Assembly (NCBI RefSeq): GCF_002307495.1
Contig: NZ_NTMR01000002.1
Location: forward strand, 248,001 to 312,000
Direction of reading: 5' to 3'
From: Pseudomonas abyssi
GTDB taxonomy: Bacteria > Pseudomonadota > Gammaproteobacteria > Pseudomonadales > Pseudomonadaceae
Length of the DNA: 64,000 bases
Part shown: positions 29,592-40,032 of the stretch, in pieces
Position numbering within the stretch: the first letter of the stretch is position 1
Layout: each line of letters opens with the position of its first letter
Position numbers and translations under genes: made by a program
Notes under the pieces: model-generated
What the model was told of the DNA's origin: nothing
What the model saw: the letters and a program-made list of their open reading frames with translations, nothing else
The model's database searches: none

Positions 29592-29909
29592 TTAGGTTGG
29601 CGCCTGAGTGTGCTGCTGCAGCCAGTCTTCCAGGTCGCACACCCGCGCCATGCTCTGCACGCCAGCGGGCAAAGCACGGACCTGCAGCTCACGGGCGCTG
29701 CGCGACGCCTGTTCGGCCACCCGCAGCAGCAGCGACAGCGCCACGCTATTGGCTTGGGTTACCTGGGCAAAATCCAGCACCAACGGCCCCTGGCCCGACT
29801 CGACGGCGGCCAGCAATTGCTCGCGTAGCAGCGGTGCGCTGACAAAGTCCAGCTCGCCGGCCAGCTGCAACACGCCGTCGGCATCGACCTGCAGGCGCGC
29901 CTGACTCAC
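29592..29909 (-). CDS. mlaB: STAS-domain protein MlaB
   Basis: MlaB is the small cytoplasmic STAS subunit that stabilises the MlaFE transporter. The 105-residue protein shows the STAS pattern: a first strand with LQLAGELDFVSAP, then GPLVLDFAQVTQANSVALSLLL, with the conserved serine/threonine region. Its start overlaps the mlaC stop by four bases, indicating translational coupling. Confidence 0.9.
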   Translation of the reverse strand: MSQARLQVDADGVLQLAGELDFVSAPLLREQLLAAVESGQGPLVLDFAQVTQANSVALSLLLRVAEQASRSARELQVRALPAGVQSMARVCDLEDWLQQHTQAPT

Positions 29910-30547
29910 TGCTCGGTCTCTTTTTCAACGGTCTCGCGGGACTGGGCAACCACGCTGCCCCAGTTGTCGATGACCGCATCCAGGTCGTTGCGATGGGTTT
30001 TCATCGCCTGGGCGAACTGGTCACGAAACAGCAGGCCAATATTAATGCCTTCAACAATCACATTGCGCACCTTCCACTGGTCATCCACCAGCGACATGGT
30101 ATAGGTGGCAGAGTAGACCTGACCATCACCAGCCTTGACCTGCATGTCGACGCTCGCGCGATCCGGACGTGGCTCGCGGCTGTTGGCCGGCAGCACGCTG
30201 ATCTCACCACTCTGGAAGTCCAGCAGGGCGTTGCCATAGAACTGCACCATGCTGCGCTTGAAGGTATCGATAAAACGCTGCATCTGCTCATCGGTGGCAC
30301 TGCGGCTGTAGCGCACGGTCATTACGCTGCGGGCGATACCATCAAAGTCGACGACCGGCTCCAGCACTTCGTTCAGACCTTCGGTAAAGGCCTCGACATC
30401 GTTACGGTAGGTTTCGCGGTTGGCGTCCAGCACCGCCATAACCTTGTTGGATGTATCCTCGACAATTTGCTGAGGGGTCGCGTTGGCGTGCGCCAGAGCC
30501 GGCAGCAGCAGACCCAGGGCGACGAAGGCATTGATGATCGAACGCAT
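29906..30547 (-). CDS. mlaC: Periplasmic phospholipid-binding protein MlaC
   Basis: MlaC carries phospholipid between the outer-membrane MlaA complex and MlaFEDB. The 213-residue product has a signal peptide ending AHA (about residue 21), then ATPQQIVEDTSNKVMAVL, typical of the Ttg2D/MlaC family, and QVKAGDGQVYSATYTM. It lies 30 bases after mlaD. Confidence 0.93.
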   Translation of the reverse strand: MRSIINAFVALGLLLPALAHANATPQQIVEDTSNKVMAVLDANRETYRNDVEAFTEGLNEVLEPVVDFDGIARSVMTVRYSRSATDEQMQRFIDTFKRSMVQFYGNALLDFQSGEISVLPANSREPRPDRASVDMQVKAGDGQVYSATYTMSLVDDQWKVRNVIVEGINIGLLFRDQFAQAMKTHRNDLDAVIDNWGSVVAQSRETVEKETEQ

Positions 30548-30577
30548 AACTTGTTTCTCCTGAAAGGCCGACCGGGA

Positions 30578-31042
30578 TCAGTCGTCCTTGCTTACCGTAT
30601 TGAGCAGGAACCGACCAATCAGTTCCTCCAGCACCAGTGCCGACTGCGTGTCGTACAGCTCGCTGCCATCCACCAGCAGCTCGTCGTCGCCACCGACCGA
30701 GATACCCACGTACTTCTCTCCCAGCAGGCCGGCGGTGAGGATCGAGGCAGTGCTGTCAGCCGGCAAGGTGTCGACCTTGCTGTCAATCGCCAAGTCTACC
30801 CGCGCGCTGTAACGGTTCTTGTCGAAGCTGATGGCTGTCACCTGACCAATGGTCACGCCGGACATGGTGACCTTGGCGCGCGGCGTCAGCCCCGCGACAT
30901 TGTCGAAGTAGGCATGTACGCTGTAGGTGCTGCCGGTGCTGGTGGCCGTCAGGCCGCTGACGCGCACCGCCAATACCGCCAACGCAAGCAAGCCGGCAAG
31001 AATAAAGACGCCGACAATCAGTTCCAGGTTACGGGTACGCAT
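30578..31042 (-). CDS. mlaD: MCE-domain protein MlaD
   Basis: MlaD forms the hexameric periplasmic ring of the Mla transporter. It has one N-terminal membrane helix (about 7-25) and an MCE domain with YFDNVAGLTPRAKVTMSGVTIGQV and LTAGLLGEKYVGI. The 154-residue length is normal for the gammaproteobacterial protein. Confidence 0.94.
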   Translation of the reverse strand: MRTRNLELIVGVFILAGLLALAVLAVRVSGLTATSTGSTYSVHAYFDNVAGLTPRAKVTMSGVTIGQVTAISFDKNRYSARVDLAIDSKVDTLPADSTASILTAGLLGEKYVGISVGGDDELLVDGSELYDTQSALVLEELIGRFLLNTVSKDD

Positions 31043-31060
31043 GACAGGTTCCTTGGCTAA

Positions 31061-31840
31061 TCAAAACATCAGTGCAGTCAGAATAAAGTCCAGCCCCAGC
31101 ACAGCCAGCGAGGCGTAAACCACGGTACGCGTGGTCGCCCGGCTGATGCCTTCGGAGGTTGGCTCGCAGTCGTAGCCCTGGAACACGGCGATCCAGGTCA
31201 CGACAAAGGCAAAGACCACGGCCTTGATCAGGCCGTTCAACACATCCTCGGTAAACTCGACCGAGTTCTGCATGTTCGACCAGTAGGACCCGGAATAGAC
31301 GCCCAGCCAGTCAACCGCAACCATCGCACCGCCCCATATACCGACAACGCAGAACACCATCGCCAGCAGTGGCATCGAGATAAAGCCAGCCCACAGACGC
31401 GGGGCAATAACGTACTTGAGCGGGTCGACACCGATCATTTCCATGCTCGACAACTGCTCGGTGGCTTTCATCAGGCCGATCTCGGCAGTCAATGCCGAGC
31501 CTGCACGCCCGGCGAACAGCAAGGCGGTAACCACCGGTCCCAGTTCGCGCAGCAGCGTGAGGGCAACCATCTGGCCGACCGCCTGCTCCGAGCCGTAGCC
31601 GACCAGGATGTTGTACCCCTGCAGGGCCAGCACCATACCGATAAACAGCCCCGACACCACGATGATCGCCAGCGACATCACGCCCACGGCGTGCAGTTGC
31701 TTGACCAGCAGTGTCCAGCCATTGCCGAAGCGGGCACGACCAAACAGCACATTGACCAGAAACAGGCCCGAGCGACCCAGCGCGGCCAGCGTATCCAGAC
31801 CTGCCCGTCCGAGCAGTACCACCCTGTCGACCAGGCTCAC
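31061..31840 (-). CDS. mlaE: ABC transporter permease MlaE
   Basis: MlaE is the inner-membrane permease of the Mla lipid-transport system. The 259-residue protein has five or six membrane segments and the family signatures [26 protein letters not shown] and [11 protein letters not shown]. Its start overlaps the mlaF stop by four bases. Confidence 0.95.
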   Translation of the reverse strand: MSLVDRVVLLGRAGLDTLAALGRSGLFLVNVLFGRARFGNGWTLLVKQLHAVGVMSLAIIVVSGLFIGMVLALQGYNILVGYGSEQAVGQMVALTLLRELGPVVTALLFAGRAGSALTAEIGLMKATEQLSSMEMIGVDPLKYVIAPRLWAGFISMPLLAMVFCVVGIWGGAMVAVDWLGVYSGSYWSNMQNSVEFTEDVLNGLIKAVVFAFVVTWIAVFQGYDCEPTSEGISRATTRTVVYASLAVLGLDFILTALMF

Positions 31841-32655
31841 GCGTCTTTCTCCGTCTGCATCAAGTCCTGCACATAGTTCTGTGCCGGGTAGTGGAAAGGC
31901 ACCGGACCGTCCGGCTCACCCTGCATAAACTGGCGAATGCGCGGGTTGTCAGAGTTCATCAGCTCCTCTGGCGTACCCTGCCCCAGCACCTGCCCGTCGC
32001 CGACCACATACAGGTAGTCGGCAATGCTGGCGGTTTCCGCCAGGTCGTGGGAGACCACAATACTGGTCAGCCCCATCGCATCGTTGAGCAGGCGAATCAG
32101 ACGCACCAGCACCCCCATGGAAATCGGGTCCTGGCCGACAAACGGCTCGTCGTACATCATCAACGCCGGATCCAGCGCAATCGCACGCGCCAACGCCACC
32201 CGTCGCTTCATGCCGCCGGACAGTTCATCCGGCATCAAGGCGCGCGCACCGCGCAACCCCACGGCCTCGAGTTTCAGCAACACAATGTCACGAATCATGT
32301 CTTCGGGCAGGTCGGTGTGAACGCGCAGCGGGAAGGCGACGTTCTCGAAAACGTCCAGATCAGTAAACAATGCACCGCTTTGGAACAACATGCCCATGTG
32401 CTGACGGGCGGCAAATAGCTGCTCACGACCCAGCTCGGGAATATTCTGTCCATCCACCCAGATAGAACCGCTATCCGGGCGCAACTGAGCACCGATCAGA
32501 CGCAGCAACGTGGTCTTGCCGCAGCCTGAAGGCCCCATGATACCGGTCACCTTGCCGCGCGGAATGCGAATATCCACGTTGTCGAAGATCACCCGGCTAC
32601 CGCGCCGAAAGGTAATGTTCTTCAGCTCAACTATATAATCCGACGCGTCATTCAT
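31837..32655 (-). CDS. mlaF: ABC transporter ATP-binding protein MlaF
   Basis: MlaF is the ATPase of the Mla system. The 272-residue product has a Walker [10 protein letters not shown], signature [14 protein letters not shown], Walker [13 protein letters not shown] and an H-loop VVSHD. It is the first gene of a long minus-strand unit mlaFEDCB-ibaG-murA-hisGDC. The 205-base gap before kdsD is the divergent control region for this operon and the kds-lpt operon. Confidence 0.95.
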   Translation of the reverse strand: MNDASDYIVELKNITFRRGSRVIFDNVDIRIPRGKVTGIMGPSGCGKTTLLRLIGAQLRPDSGSIWVDGQNIPELGREQLFAARQHMGMLFQSGALFTDLDVFENVAFPLRVHTDLPEDMIRDIVLLKLEAVGLRGARALMPDELSGGMKRRVALARAIALDPALMMYDEPFVGQDPISMGVLVRLIRLLNDAMGLTSIVVSHDLAETASIADYLYVVGDGQVLGQGTPEELMNSDNPRIRQFMQGEPDGPVPFHYPAQNYVQDLMQTEKDA

Positions 32656-32860
32656 GGGGTGCCTGGGCCTTTAACGGTCATGCCCAGTCCTAGGGCAAAA
32701 TCAAGCCGCGTAATATAGCAGAGCGCCGAGAGCAGCCCAAGCCGCGAATGCGGGGGATACCCCGAACCGGGGATAATCCCTCAGGCTTCGTTGTCCATGG
32801 GTGAGTTGGCGAAGACAAACCGCTATACTTGCCGGCTCAGCGACCACCGACAGACATTCC

Positions 32861-33832
32861 ATGGCCGATTTTGACTACATAGCCTCTGCCCGCCGCACCA
32901 TCAGCATGGAACGCGACGCCGTCGATTCCCTGCTGCAGCGCCTGGGTGCCCCCTTCAGTACCGCCTGTGACACCCTGCTCGCCTGCCGCGGCCGCGTAGT
33001 GGTGACCGGCATGGGCAAATCCGGCCATGTCGGGCGCAAGCTGGCCGCCACGCTGGCCAGTACCGGCACACCGGCATTCTTTGTTCACCCCGGTGAAGCC
33101 AGCCACGGCGACATGGGGATGATTACCGCCGAGGACGTGGTCATTGCGCTGTCCAACTCCGGCAATACCGCCGAAGTGGTCACCCTGCTGCCCTTGATCA
33201 AGCGTCTGGGCGCGCCCTTGATCAGCCTGACCGGCAATGCCGAGTCAACCCTGGCGCTGGCCGCCGTGGCCAATCTGGACACCGGCGTCGAGCAGGAAGC
33301 CTGCCCGCTCAACCTGGCCCCCACGTCCAGCACCACCACCGCCCTGGTCATGGGCGATGCACTTGCCATCGCCCTGCTTGAGGCCCGCGGCTTCAGCGCC
33401 GAAGACTTTGCCTTCTCGCACCCCGGTGGCAGCCTCGGCCGCCGCCTGTTGCTGCTGGTCGACGACATCATGCACAGTGGCGACAGCATGCCGCTGGTAC
33501 GCCCGGACGTGCCGCTGCGCGACGCGCTGCTGGAGATGACCCGCAAGGGCCTGGGCCTGACCGGCATTGAGGACGAGCAGGGCGAGCTGGTTGGCATCTT
33601 TACCGACGGCGACCTGCGCCGCACCCTGGATCAAAACATCGACTTTCAGCGTGTCAGCATCGGCGAACTGATGACCCGTGGCAGCAAGACTGCCCGTGCC
33701 GGCATGCTGGCCGCCGAAGCCCTGAAGATAATGGAAGACGCGCGCATCAACGGCCTGTTTGTGATCGACAGCAACGGCCGCCCGGTGGGCGCCCTGAATA
33801 TGCATGACCTGCTGCGCGCGGGGGTAGTGTGA
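32861..33832 (+). CDS. kdsD: Arabinose-5-phosphate isomerase KdsD
   Basis: KdsD makes arabinose 5-phosphate for Kdo synthesis. The 323-residue product has an SIS domain (VVTGMGKSGHVGRKLAAT; HPGEASHGDMGM; ALSNSGNT; TSSTTTALVMGDALA) and two CBS domains from about residue 205. ATG at 32861 fits the family's N-terminus. It opens the plus-strand operon kdsD-kdsC-lptC-lptA-lptB. Confidence 0.95.
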   Translation: MADFDYIASARRTISMERDAVDSLLQRLGAPFSTACDTLLACRGRVVVTGMGKSGHVGRKLAATLASTGTPAFFVHPGEASHGDMGMITAEDVVIALSNSGNTAEVVTLLPLIKRLGAPLISLTGNAESTLALAAVANLDTGVEQEACPLNLAPTSSTTTALVMGDALAIALLEARGFSAEDFAFSHPGGSLGRRLLLLVDDIMHSGDSMPLVRPDVPLRDALLEMTRKGLGLTGIEDEQGELVGIFTDGDLRRTLDQNIDFQRVSIGELMTRGSKTARAGMLAAEALKIMEDARINGLFVIDSNGRPVGALNMHDLLRAGVV

Positions 33833-34362
33833 GCCAGAACATGGACAAACTGCATGAACGTGCCCGGGCAATCCGCCTGGCCATCTTTGACGTTGACGGC
33901 GTACTGACCGACGGCCGTCTGTATTTCATGCCCGATGGCACCGAGTTCAAGTCTTTCAATACCCTCGACGGCCACGGTATCAAGATGCTGATGGCCTCAG
34001 GCGTGGAGACAGCCATCATCAGCGGGCGCAAATCGCCGCTGGTCGAGCGCCGCGCCGCCAACCTGGGCATCAAGCACCTGATCCAGGGCCGCGAGGACAA
34101 ACTCACCGCACTGAACGAGCTGCGCCAGATCATCCCGGTTGAGATGCATCAGATCGCGCACCTGGGCGACGACCTGCCAGACCTGCCGGTCATGCGTCGG
34201 GTCGGCCTGGGGATGGCCGTCGCCAGCGCCGATGGTTTTGTGCGCGAACACGCCCACGGCGTTACCCGTGCCGTCGGCGGCGCAGGTGCCGCGCGCGAGT
34301 TCTGCGAGCTGATCATGCACGCCCAGGGCACGCTCGAACAGGCACAGGCAGCCTACCTGTGA
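33829..34362 (+). CDS. kdsC: Kdo-8-phosphate phosphatase KdsC
   Basis: KdsC removes the phosphate from Kdo 8-phosphate. The 177-residue HAD protein shows FDVDGVLTDG with the nucleophilic Asp, ISGRKS, and GDDLPDLPVM as motif IV. GTG at 33829 overlaps the kdsD stop (GTGA); ATG at 33841 is an alternative four codons later. Overlap suggests coupled translation. Confidence 0.95.
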   Translation: MSQNMDKLHERARAIRLAIFDVDGVLTDGRLYFMPDGTEFKSFNTLDGHGIKMLMASGVETAIISGRKSPLVERRAANLGIKHLIQGREDKLTALNELRQIIPVEMHQIAHLGDDLPDLPVMRRVGLGMAVASADGFVREHAHGVTRAVGGAGAAREFCELIMHAQGTLEQAQAAYL

Positions 34363-34940
34363 AGCTGGGGCTGCCGCGCTACCTGACCCTTGGCCTGCTG
34401 CTGGCTGCCGGCGCCGCGCTGGCGCTGGCCGTGGGCTACTGGAACATCAGCCCGGGCAGCTTTGCGCCGGCGGACGTCGAGCAAAGCAACGCCCGCCCCG
34501 ACTTTTATATCGACAACGCACGCATCCAGATGCTGGACGAGCAAGGCAAGATTGCCTACCAGTTGACCGCCGCACATGCGGTGCACCAGATCGAAGACGG
34601 CAGCACCCGTCTGCAGCAGCCTGAACTGCTGTTCTTCCGCGGCGAGAACCCGACGCCCTGGCTACTCAAAGCCGACCAGGGACTGGTTACGCAAAAGGGA
34701 GACCGGGTAGACCTCGAAACCGACGTACTGCTGCAACAACAACCCGATGGTCAGCCGCAGCGACAGCTGACCACCTCGGCGCTCACCCTGTATCCACGTC
34801 GTGACTACGCCGAAACCGATCAACGCGTTAGAATCGAGGCCGCTCGCAGTGTGACCACTGCCGAGGGCATGCAACTATTTCTCAATGACGGCCGCTTGCA
34901 GCTGCTGTCCACAGTAAGAGGCCAATATGAGGTGCGTTAA
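34359..34940 (+). CDS. lptC: LPS export protein LptC
   Basis: LptC is the bitopic membrane protein that passes lipopolysaccharide from LptB2FG to LptA. The 193-residue protein has one N-terminal helix (about 8-26) and a periplasmic beta-jellyroll with PDFYIDNARIQMLDEQGKIAY. GTG at 34359 overlaps the kdsC stop (GTGA). Its end overlaps the lptA start by 14 bases. Confidence 0.93.
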   Translation: MKLGLPRYLTLGLLLAAGAALALAVGYWNISPGSFAPADVEQSNARPDFYIDNARIQMLDEQGKIAYQLTAAHAVHQIEDGSTRLQQPELLFFRGENPTPWLLKADQGLVTQKGDRVDLETDVLLQQQPDGQPQRQLTTSALTLYPRRDYAETDQRVRIEAARSVTTAEGMQLFLNDGRLQLLSTVRGQYEVR

Positions 34941-35484
34941 CTCCCTCCTTGCCCTGACCCTGCTGGCTGGCTGCGCCACCCACGCCCTCGCGCTGCCGAG
35001 CGACAGCAGTCAGCCGATTCGTATCCAGGCTGACTCAGCCACCCTGGACGACAAGCGCAACACCGCCGTATATACCGGCAACGTGATCATCACCCAGGGC
35101 AGCATGCGCCTGACTGGCGGTCGCGTCACGCTGAGCACCAATGCCAACGGCGAGCTGAACAGCATGGTCACCCACGGCAGCCCGGCGACCTATCAGCAGA
35201 CACCGGAAGCAGAAAAGCCACCGGTCAAGGCGCGCGCGCAAACCATCGAGTATCACGCTGATCGCGAGACCATCATCCTGATTCAGGAGGCCTTTCTGGA
35301 GCAGTCAGGCAATACCTTCCAGGGCGACTATGTCAGCTATGACATACCGCGCCAAGTGGTCGATGCCGGCCGTGGCGGCGAAAGCGCCAACGGCGGCCAG
35401 AGCGGCGGCGGACGCATCGAGATCGTCATCCAGCCGCGCAGCCGTGGCAACGACAGCAGCAACGAAGAGCCGGCCACACCATGA
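34927..35484 (+). CDS. lptA: LPS transport periplasmic protein LptA
   Basis: LptA forms the periplasmic bridge for lipopolysaccharide. The 185-residue product has a signal peptide ending ALA (about 22) and the OstA-like jellyroll with [20 protein letters not shown] and [13 protein letters not shown] Ser/Gly/Asn-rich tail (after about 155) is low complexity. It overlaps lptC at its 5' end and lptB by four bases at its 3' end. Confidence 0.94.
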   Translation: MRCVNSLLALTLLAGCATHALALPSDSSQPIRIQADSATLDDKRNTAVYTGNVIITQGSMRLTGGRVTLSTNANGELNSMVTHGSPATYQQTPEAEKPPVKARAQTIEYHADRETIILIQEAFLEQSGNTFQGDYVSYDIPRQVVDAGRGGESANGGQSGGGRIEIVIQPRSRGNDSSNEEPATP

Positions 35485-36206
35485 CCACCCTGCACGCCCA
35501 ACACCTGGCCAAGGCCTACAAGGCACGCAAGGTCGTGCGCGACGTGTCAGTCTCCATCGACAGCGGCCAGGTGGTCGGCCTGCTTGGCCCTAACGGCGCC
35601 GGCAAGACTACCTGTTTCTACATGATTGTCGGGCTGGTCAAGGCAGACCAGGGCACGGTCACCATCAACGGTAAAGACGTCACCCGTCTGCCCATGCACG
35701 GTCGCGCCCGCGAGGGCATCGGCTACCTCCCGCAGGAAGCCTCGATCTTTCGCAAGCTGACGGTGGCCGACAACATCATGGCCATCCTCGAAACCCGCAA
35801 GGACCTGAACCGCCAGGCCCGAGAAGGCAAGCTGGAATCGCTGCTGCGCGAATTTCACATTCACCACCTGAGCGACAGCCTCGGCATGAGCCTGTCCGGT
35901 GGCGAGCGACGGCGCGCCGAGATCGCCCGCGCCCTGGCCACCGACCCCAGCTTTATCCTGCTCGACGAGCCCTTTGCGGGCGTCGACCCGATCTCCGTCG
36001 GCGACATCAAACAGATCATCCAGCACCTCAAGGACAAGGGCATCGGCGTACTGATCACCGATCACAATGTGCGCGAAACCCTGGATATCTGTGACAAGGC
36101 GTACATCGTCAACGATGGCCACATCATCGCCGAAGGGGATGCCGAGACCGTGCTGGCTGACCAGACGGTGAAAGATGTATACCTGGGCCATGCCTTCCGG
36201 CTATAA
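35481..36206 (+). CDS. lptB: LPS export ABC transporter ATP-binding protein LptB
   Basis: LptB powers lipopolysaccharide extraction. The 241-residue product has Walker [22 protein letters not shown], signature [16 protein letters not shown], Walker [14 protein letters not shown] and the H-loop ITDHNV. Its ATG overlaps the lptA stop (ATGA). rpoN follows after 93 bases. Confidence 0.97.
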   Translation: MTTLHAQHLAKAYKARKVVRDVSVSIDSGQVVGLLGPNGAGKTTCFYMIVGLVKADQGTVTINGKDVTRLPMHGRAREGIGYLPQEASIFRKLTVADNIMAILETRKDLNRQAREGKLESLLREFHIHHLSDSLGMSLSGGERRRAEIARALATDPSFILLDEPFAGVDPISVGDIKQIIQHLKDKGIGVLITDHNVRETLDICDKAYIVNDGHIIAEGDAETVLADQTVKDVYLGHAFRL

Positions 36207-36299
36207 AAGCCCCCGTATTTCAGGCATGCTACCGGCAAATGGACATCAGCATGTCCAAACCAACGGTTTGAACCAGCGCACAAGGTATTTCGCAACACA

Positions 36300-37799
36300 A
36301 TGAAACCCTCGCTCGTCCTCAAGATGGGGCAGCAGCTGACCATGACACCTCAGCTGCAGCAGGCCATCCGACTGCTTCAGCTGTCCAGTCTCGACCTCCA
36401 GCAGGAGGTACAGGAGGCCTTGGAAGCCAACCCCATGCTGGAAATGGCCGATGAGGGTGACGACGACTACAGCAGCAACGCCAGCGCCGATAGCGGCGAC
36501 GATGATGCACCGGCGGTGACTCTGCCCGAGCCGGTCTCGATGGACTCCATCGACCAGCACACCCAGGGTGATCAGGAAGGCAACTGGAACGAAGCCATCC
36601 CCAACGAGCTGCCGGTCGACACCCAGTGGGAAGACGTTTACCAGACCTCCGCCAGCTCCCTGCCCAGCCAGGATGACGAAGACTGGGACTACACCTCGCG
36701 CACTGGCACCGGCGAGACGCTGCAGAGCCACCTGGAGTGGCAGCTCAATCTGCTGCCCATGTCCGAGACCGACTACCAGATCGCTACCGCGCTGATCGAC
36801 GGCATCAACGCCGACGGTTACCTCGAAGAGTCACTCGAGGATATCCTCGCCTCCCTGCCCGAAGAGCTGGAAGCCGAGCTCGATGAAGTGGAGATGGTGC
36901 TGCACCGCATCCAGCAGTTCGAACCGGTTGGTGTAGGCGCCCGTGACCTGCGCGAATGCCTGTTGCTGCAGATCCGCCAGCTGCCGGACGACACACCGAT
37001 GCTGGAGCAAGCTACCCGGGTGATCCGCGATCATCTGGAACTGCTCGGCAACCGCGACTTCACCCAGCTGATGCGCCGCAGCAAGCTGAAGGAAGAGCAG
37101 CTCAGAGACGCCATCAGCCTGATCCAGACACTCAACCCCCGCCCCGGCTCGGAAATCGCCTCGGGCGAGGCGGAGTACGTCATTCCCGACGTCATCGTGC
37201 GCCGCGACAGCCACCGCTGGGTGGTCGAGCTGAACCAGGACGCGGTACCCAAGGTGCGCGTCAACGGTCACTATGCGTCCATGGTCCGCCGCGCCGACTC
37301 CAGCGAAGACAACACCTACCTGCGCAACAATTTGCAGGAGGCGCGCTGGTTCATCAAAAGCCTGCAAAGCCGCAACGAAACCCTGATGAAGGTGGCCACC
37401 CAGATCGTCGAGCACCAGCGCGGCTTTCTGGAGCACGGCGAAGAAGCCATGAAACCACTGGTGCTGCATGACATTGCCGAGGCCGTCGGCATGCATGAGT
37501 CGACCATCTCGCGGGTCACCACGCAAAAGTACATGCACACTCCGCGCGGTATCTTTGAGCTCAAGTACTTCTTCTCCAGTCACGTCGGGACCAGCGAAGG
37601 TGGAGAATTCTCCTCCACAGCAATCCGCGCACTGATCAAAAAGCTGGTTGCAGCAGAAAACCCAAAGAAACCATTGAGTGACAGCAAGATCGCTGGTTTA
37701 CTGGAAGAGCAGGGCATCGAAGTGGCCCGCCGGACCATCGCAAAGTACCGCGAGTCGCTCAATATCGCGCCATCGAGCGAACGCAAGAGACTGGTCTAG
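36300..37799 (+). CDS. rpoN: RNA polymerase sigma-54 factor RpoN
   Basis: Sigma-54 directs transcription of nitrogen, flagellar and other genes. The 499-residue protein begins [27 protein letters not shown] (region I, glutamine-rich), has an acidic region II (about 55-110), a core-binding region and, near the end, the RpoN box [14 protein letters not shown] good terminal KRLV follows. Downstream genes hpf, ptsN, rapZ and ptsO are the usual rpoN companions. Confidence 0.97.
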   Translation: MKPSLVLKMGQQLTMTPQLQQAIRLLQLSSLDLQQEVQEALEANPMLEMADEGDDDYSSNASADSGDDDAPAVTLPEPVSMDSIDQHTQGDQEGNWNEAIPNELPVDTQWEDVYQTSASSLPSQDDEDWDYTSRTGTGETLQSHLEWQLNLLPMSETDYQIATALIDGINADGYLEESLEDILASLPEELEAELDEVEMVLHRIQQFEPVGVGARDLRECLLLQIRQLPDDTPMLEQATRVIRDHLELLGNRDFTQLMRRSKLKEEQLRDAISLIQTLNPRPGSEIASGEAEYVIPDVIVRRDSHRWVVELNQDAVPKVRVNGHYASMVRRADSSEDNTYLRNNLQEARWFIKSLQSRNETLMKVATQIVEHQRGFLEHGEEAMKPLVLHDIAEAVGMHESTISRVTTQKYMHTPRGIFELKYFFSSHVGTSEGGEFSSTAIRALIKKLVAAENPKKPLSDSKIAGLLEEQGIEVARRTIAKYRESLNIAPSSERKRLV

Positions 37800-37912
37800 C
37801 GCCTGCCGACCGGTTGTCGGTCAAGGCAAAGATCCAGTTCAGGGATCATGCAGTGGCACCACCGGGTGACGGAAGATCACCCTGCAACAACAAGCCAATC
37901 AGGAGACGCCGT

Positions 37913-38221
37913 ATGCAACTGAACATTAGCGGTCACCAACTCGACATCACTGACGCACTGCGCGATTACGTCACTGAGAAAATGGCCCGTCTGGAGCGGC
38001 ATTTCGACAAGATCACCAACGTCCAGGTCACCCTCGAAGTTGAGAAACTCCGGCAAAAGGCCGAAGCCACACTGCACATCGCCGGTGGCGAGGTAGTAGC
38101 CCTGGCTGAGCACACCGATATGTACGCCGCCATCGACATGCTGACCGACAAGCTTGATCGCCAACTGATCAAGCACAAGGAAAAGCACATTGACCGCCAA
38201 CAAGGCGCAAACGTCCGATAA
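37913..38221 (+). CDS. hpf: Ribosome hibernation promoting factor HPF (short form)
   Basis: HPF binds the 30S subunit and promotes 100S dimer formation in stationary phase. The 102-residue product begins MQLNISGHQLDITDALRDYV and contains the typical KITNVQVTLEVEK and ADMYAAIDMLTDKLDRQL-type segment (here TDMYAAID). ATG at 37913 follows CAGGAG; a start 33 codons upstream lacks family similarity. Confidence 0.94.
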   Translation: MQLNISGHQLDITDALRDYVTEKMARLERHFDKITNVQVTLEVEKLRQKAEATLHIAGGEVVALAEHTDMYAAIDMLTDKLDRQLIKHKEKHIDRQQGANVR

Positions 38222-38233
38222 CACTGCGCCAAC

Positions 38234-38692
38234 ATGCAAATTGACCATATCCTGACCCCTGAACGCACCTTCTCCGGCGTTCAGGGGGGATCCAAAAAAC
38301 GTGTGCTGGAGCTGATCGGCAAACTGGTTGCCCAGCACACCAACCTGGATCCTGACGCCATCTATGAAAACCTGATTGCCCGCGAGAAGCTCGGCTCAAC
38401 CGGCTTCGGCAACGGCATCGCCATTCCCCACTGTCGTCTCGAAGACTGTCACCAGGCCATCGGCGCGCTGTTGCAGCTGGACGGCAAGATTGACTTCGAT
38501 GCCCTGGACGGCCAGCCCGTGGACCTGATCTTCGTCCTGCTGGTCCCCCAAGAGGCCACTGAACAACATTTGCAGATCCTCAAGATGCTGGCCGGCAAGC
38601 TGGACCGGGCCGATCTCCGCGACGCCCTGCGTGCTGCGCCGGACGCCGACGCGCTGTACCACGTCATGGTCAACGACGGCGACGGAGGCTGA
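38234..38692 (+). CDS. ptsN: Nitrogen PTS IIA protein PtsN
   Basis: PtsN (EIIA-Ntr) is a phosphorylated regulator of nitrogen and potassium balance. The 152-residue product shows [19 protein letters not shown] with the phosphorylated His66. It lies 12 bases after hpf and two bases before rapZ. Confidence 0.95.
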   Translation: MQIDHILTPERTFSGVQGGSKKRVLELIGKLVAQHTNLDPDAIYENLIAREKLGSTGFGNGIAIPHCRLEDCHQAIGALLQLDGKIDFDALDGQPVDLIFVLLVPQEATEQHLQILKMLAGKLDRADLRDALRAAPDADALYHVMVNDGDGG

Positions 38693-38694
38693 CC

Positions 38695-39549
38695 ATGCGC
38701 TTGATTGTCGTCAGCGGCCGTTCCGGCTCGGGTAAAAGTACCGCCCTGCACCTGCTGGAAGACAACGGTTTCTACTGCATCGACAATCTTCCCGCCGGCC
38801 TGCTACCGGAGTTGGCCCGCCAGGCCAGCCTCAATGACTTCAGCGTGCCCGACGTTGCTATCAGCATCGATGCCCGTAACCTGCCCAACGACCTGGCGCG
38901 CTTCCCTCAGCTGCTGAAGGAAGTACGCGATGCCGGTGTGCAGTGCGACATCCTGTTTCTCGCGGCCAGAGACGAAGTGCTGATCAAGCGCTTTTCCGAA
39001 ACCCGCCGCAAGCATCCGCTGACCGACGACCAGCTGTCATTGGGCGAGGCACTGGCTCAGGAACTGAAAATACTTGAGCCGATCATCGATTTGGCCACGC
39101 TCAAGGTCGATACCAGCCACCTCAACCTTTACCAGCTGCGCGACCAGCTGAAGCAGCGCCTGCTGGGTGCCCAGGGTAGTCAGCCGTCGGTGCTGATTCA
39201 GTCCTTCGGTTTCAAACGAGGGGTACCGACCGACGCCGACCTGGTGTTCGATGTACGCTGCCTGCCCAACCCCTACTGGATGCCTGATCTGCGCGCCTAC
39301 TCTGGCCGCGACCAGCCCGTGCGCGACTATCTGGCCGCTCAGCCCGAGGTCGAGGACATGTTTCAGGATATCGTCTACTATCTGCGCAAGTGGCTGCCGC
39401 GCTATGCTGCCAGCGAGCGCAGCTACATGACGATCGCTGTTGGTTGCACCGGCGGCCATCACCGCTCTGTCTATATTGCCGAGCGCCTGGTCGAGGCCCT
39501 CGGCCGCACAACACCGAACCTTCTGATCCGTCACCGCGACCTGCCCTGA
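38695..39549 (+). CDS. rapZ: RNase adapter / nucleotide-binding protein RapZ
   Basis: RapZ adapts RNase E to sRNA targets in enterics; in pseudomonads its role is less clear. The 284-residue product has Walker [11 protein letters not shown] (7-16), YCIDNLP, and the C-terminal [16 protein letters not shown] motif. The ptsO start overlaps its stop (TGATG). Confidence 0.95.
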   Translation: MRLIVVSGRSGSGKSTALHLLEDNGFYCIDNLPAGLLPELARQASLNDFSVPDVAISIDARNLPNDLARFPQLLKEVRDAGVQCDILFLAARDEVLIKRFSETRRKHPLTDDQLSLGEALAQELKILEPIIDLATLKVDTSHLNLYQLRDQLKQRLLGAQGSQPSVLIQSFGFKRGVPTDADLVFDVRCLPNPYWMPDLRAYSGRDQPVRDYLAAQPEVEDMFQDIVYYLRKWLPRYAASERSYMTIAVGCTGGHHRSVYIAERLVEALGRTTPNLLIRHRDLP

Positions 39550-39821
39550 TGCCCAACACCCGCGTCCTCATCATCAACAAGCTCGGCTTGCACGCCCGCG
39601 CCGCCGCCAAATTTGTTGGCGTTGCCAATCAATATGGTTGCAAGGTCGGCATCGGGCTGGATGAGAACGATCAGGTGGACGGCAAAAGTATCATGCAGGT
39701 AATGATGCTGGCCGCCAGCAAAGGCACCGAGGTCTGTATCAGCTGCGAGGGCGACCAGGCCGACGAAGCCATGGCCGCCCTGCTGGCGCTGATCAACGAT
39801 TATTTCGGGGAAGGGGAATAG
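39549..39821 (+). CDS. ptsO: HPr-like phosphocarrier NPr (PtsO)
   Basis: NPr carries phosphate from PtsP to PtsN in the nitrogen PTS. The 90-residue product has KLGLHARAAAKF with phosphorylated His15, and DGKSIMQVMMLAASKGTEV with the regulatory serine. ATG at 39549 overlaps the rapZ stop. A GGCAAAC tandem array begins right after its stop codon. Confidence 0.94.
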   Translation: MPNTRVLIINKLGLHARAAAKFVGVANQYGCKVGIGLDENDQVDGKSIMQVMMLAASKGTEVCISCEGDQADEAMAALLALINDYFGEGE

Positions 39822-40002
39822 GGCAAACGGCAAACGGCAAACGGCAAACGGCAAACGGCAAACGGCAAACGTAATCAGAGTGTGTTCGGCGGCTAGGCCG
39901 TCAAGTGCTTCTCAGTTTTTTTGCTGCCATGCGCAGCCAAAAGAAAACCCGCGCAACTCAAAGCCCCGCGGGTTTTACTTGCAGCTTGAAGCTTGCGGCT
40001 AG
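39822..40002. repeat. Paired-arm 7-base repeat element, copy 5
   Basis: The left arm (39822-39870) is seven perfect GGCAAAC units starting on the base after the ptsO stop codon. The core has GTAATCAGAGTG and GGCCGTCA as in copy 3, then a terminator. The right arm (39978-40002, CTTGCAG/CTTGAAG/CTTGCGG) ends 14 bases before the pmbA stop. Confidence 0.9.
39944..39976. terminator. Bidirectional terminator between ptsO and pmbA
   Basis: A perfect 10-bp stem (AAAACCCGCG / CGCGGGTTTT) with a 13-base loop; T-runs lie on both strands. It resembles the hairpin in copy 1 of the repeat element. Confidence 0.85.
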
Positions 40003-40003
40003 A

Positions 40004-40032
40004 CAGTAGGGGGCGCTACGCGCCCCCTACTG
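40004..40032 (-). terminator. Hairpin overlapping the pmbA stop codon
   Basis: A perfect 13-bp stem (CAGTAGGGGGCGC and complement) with a TAC loop. The left half includes the pmbA stop TAG and the right half encodes its last residues. No T-run follows; it may protect the mRNA end rather than terminate. Confidence 0.6.

Noticed and set aside
32656-32860. Riboswitch or attenuator between mlaF and kdsD
   Set aside because: No conserved structure seen; treated as an ordinary divergent promoter region.
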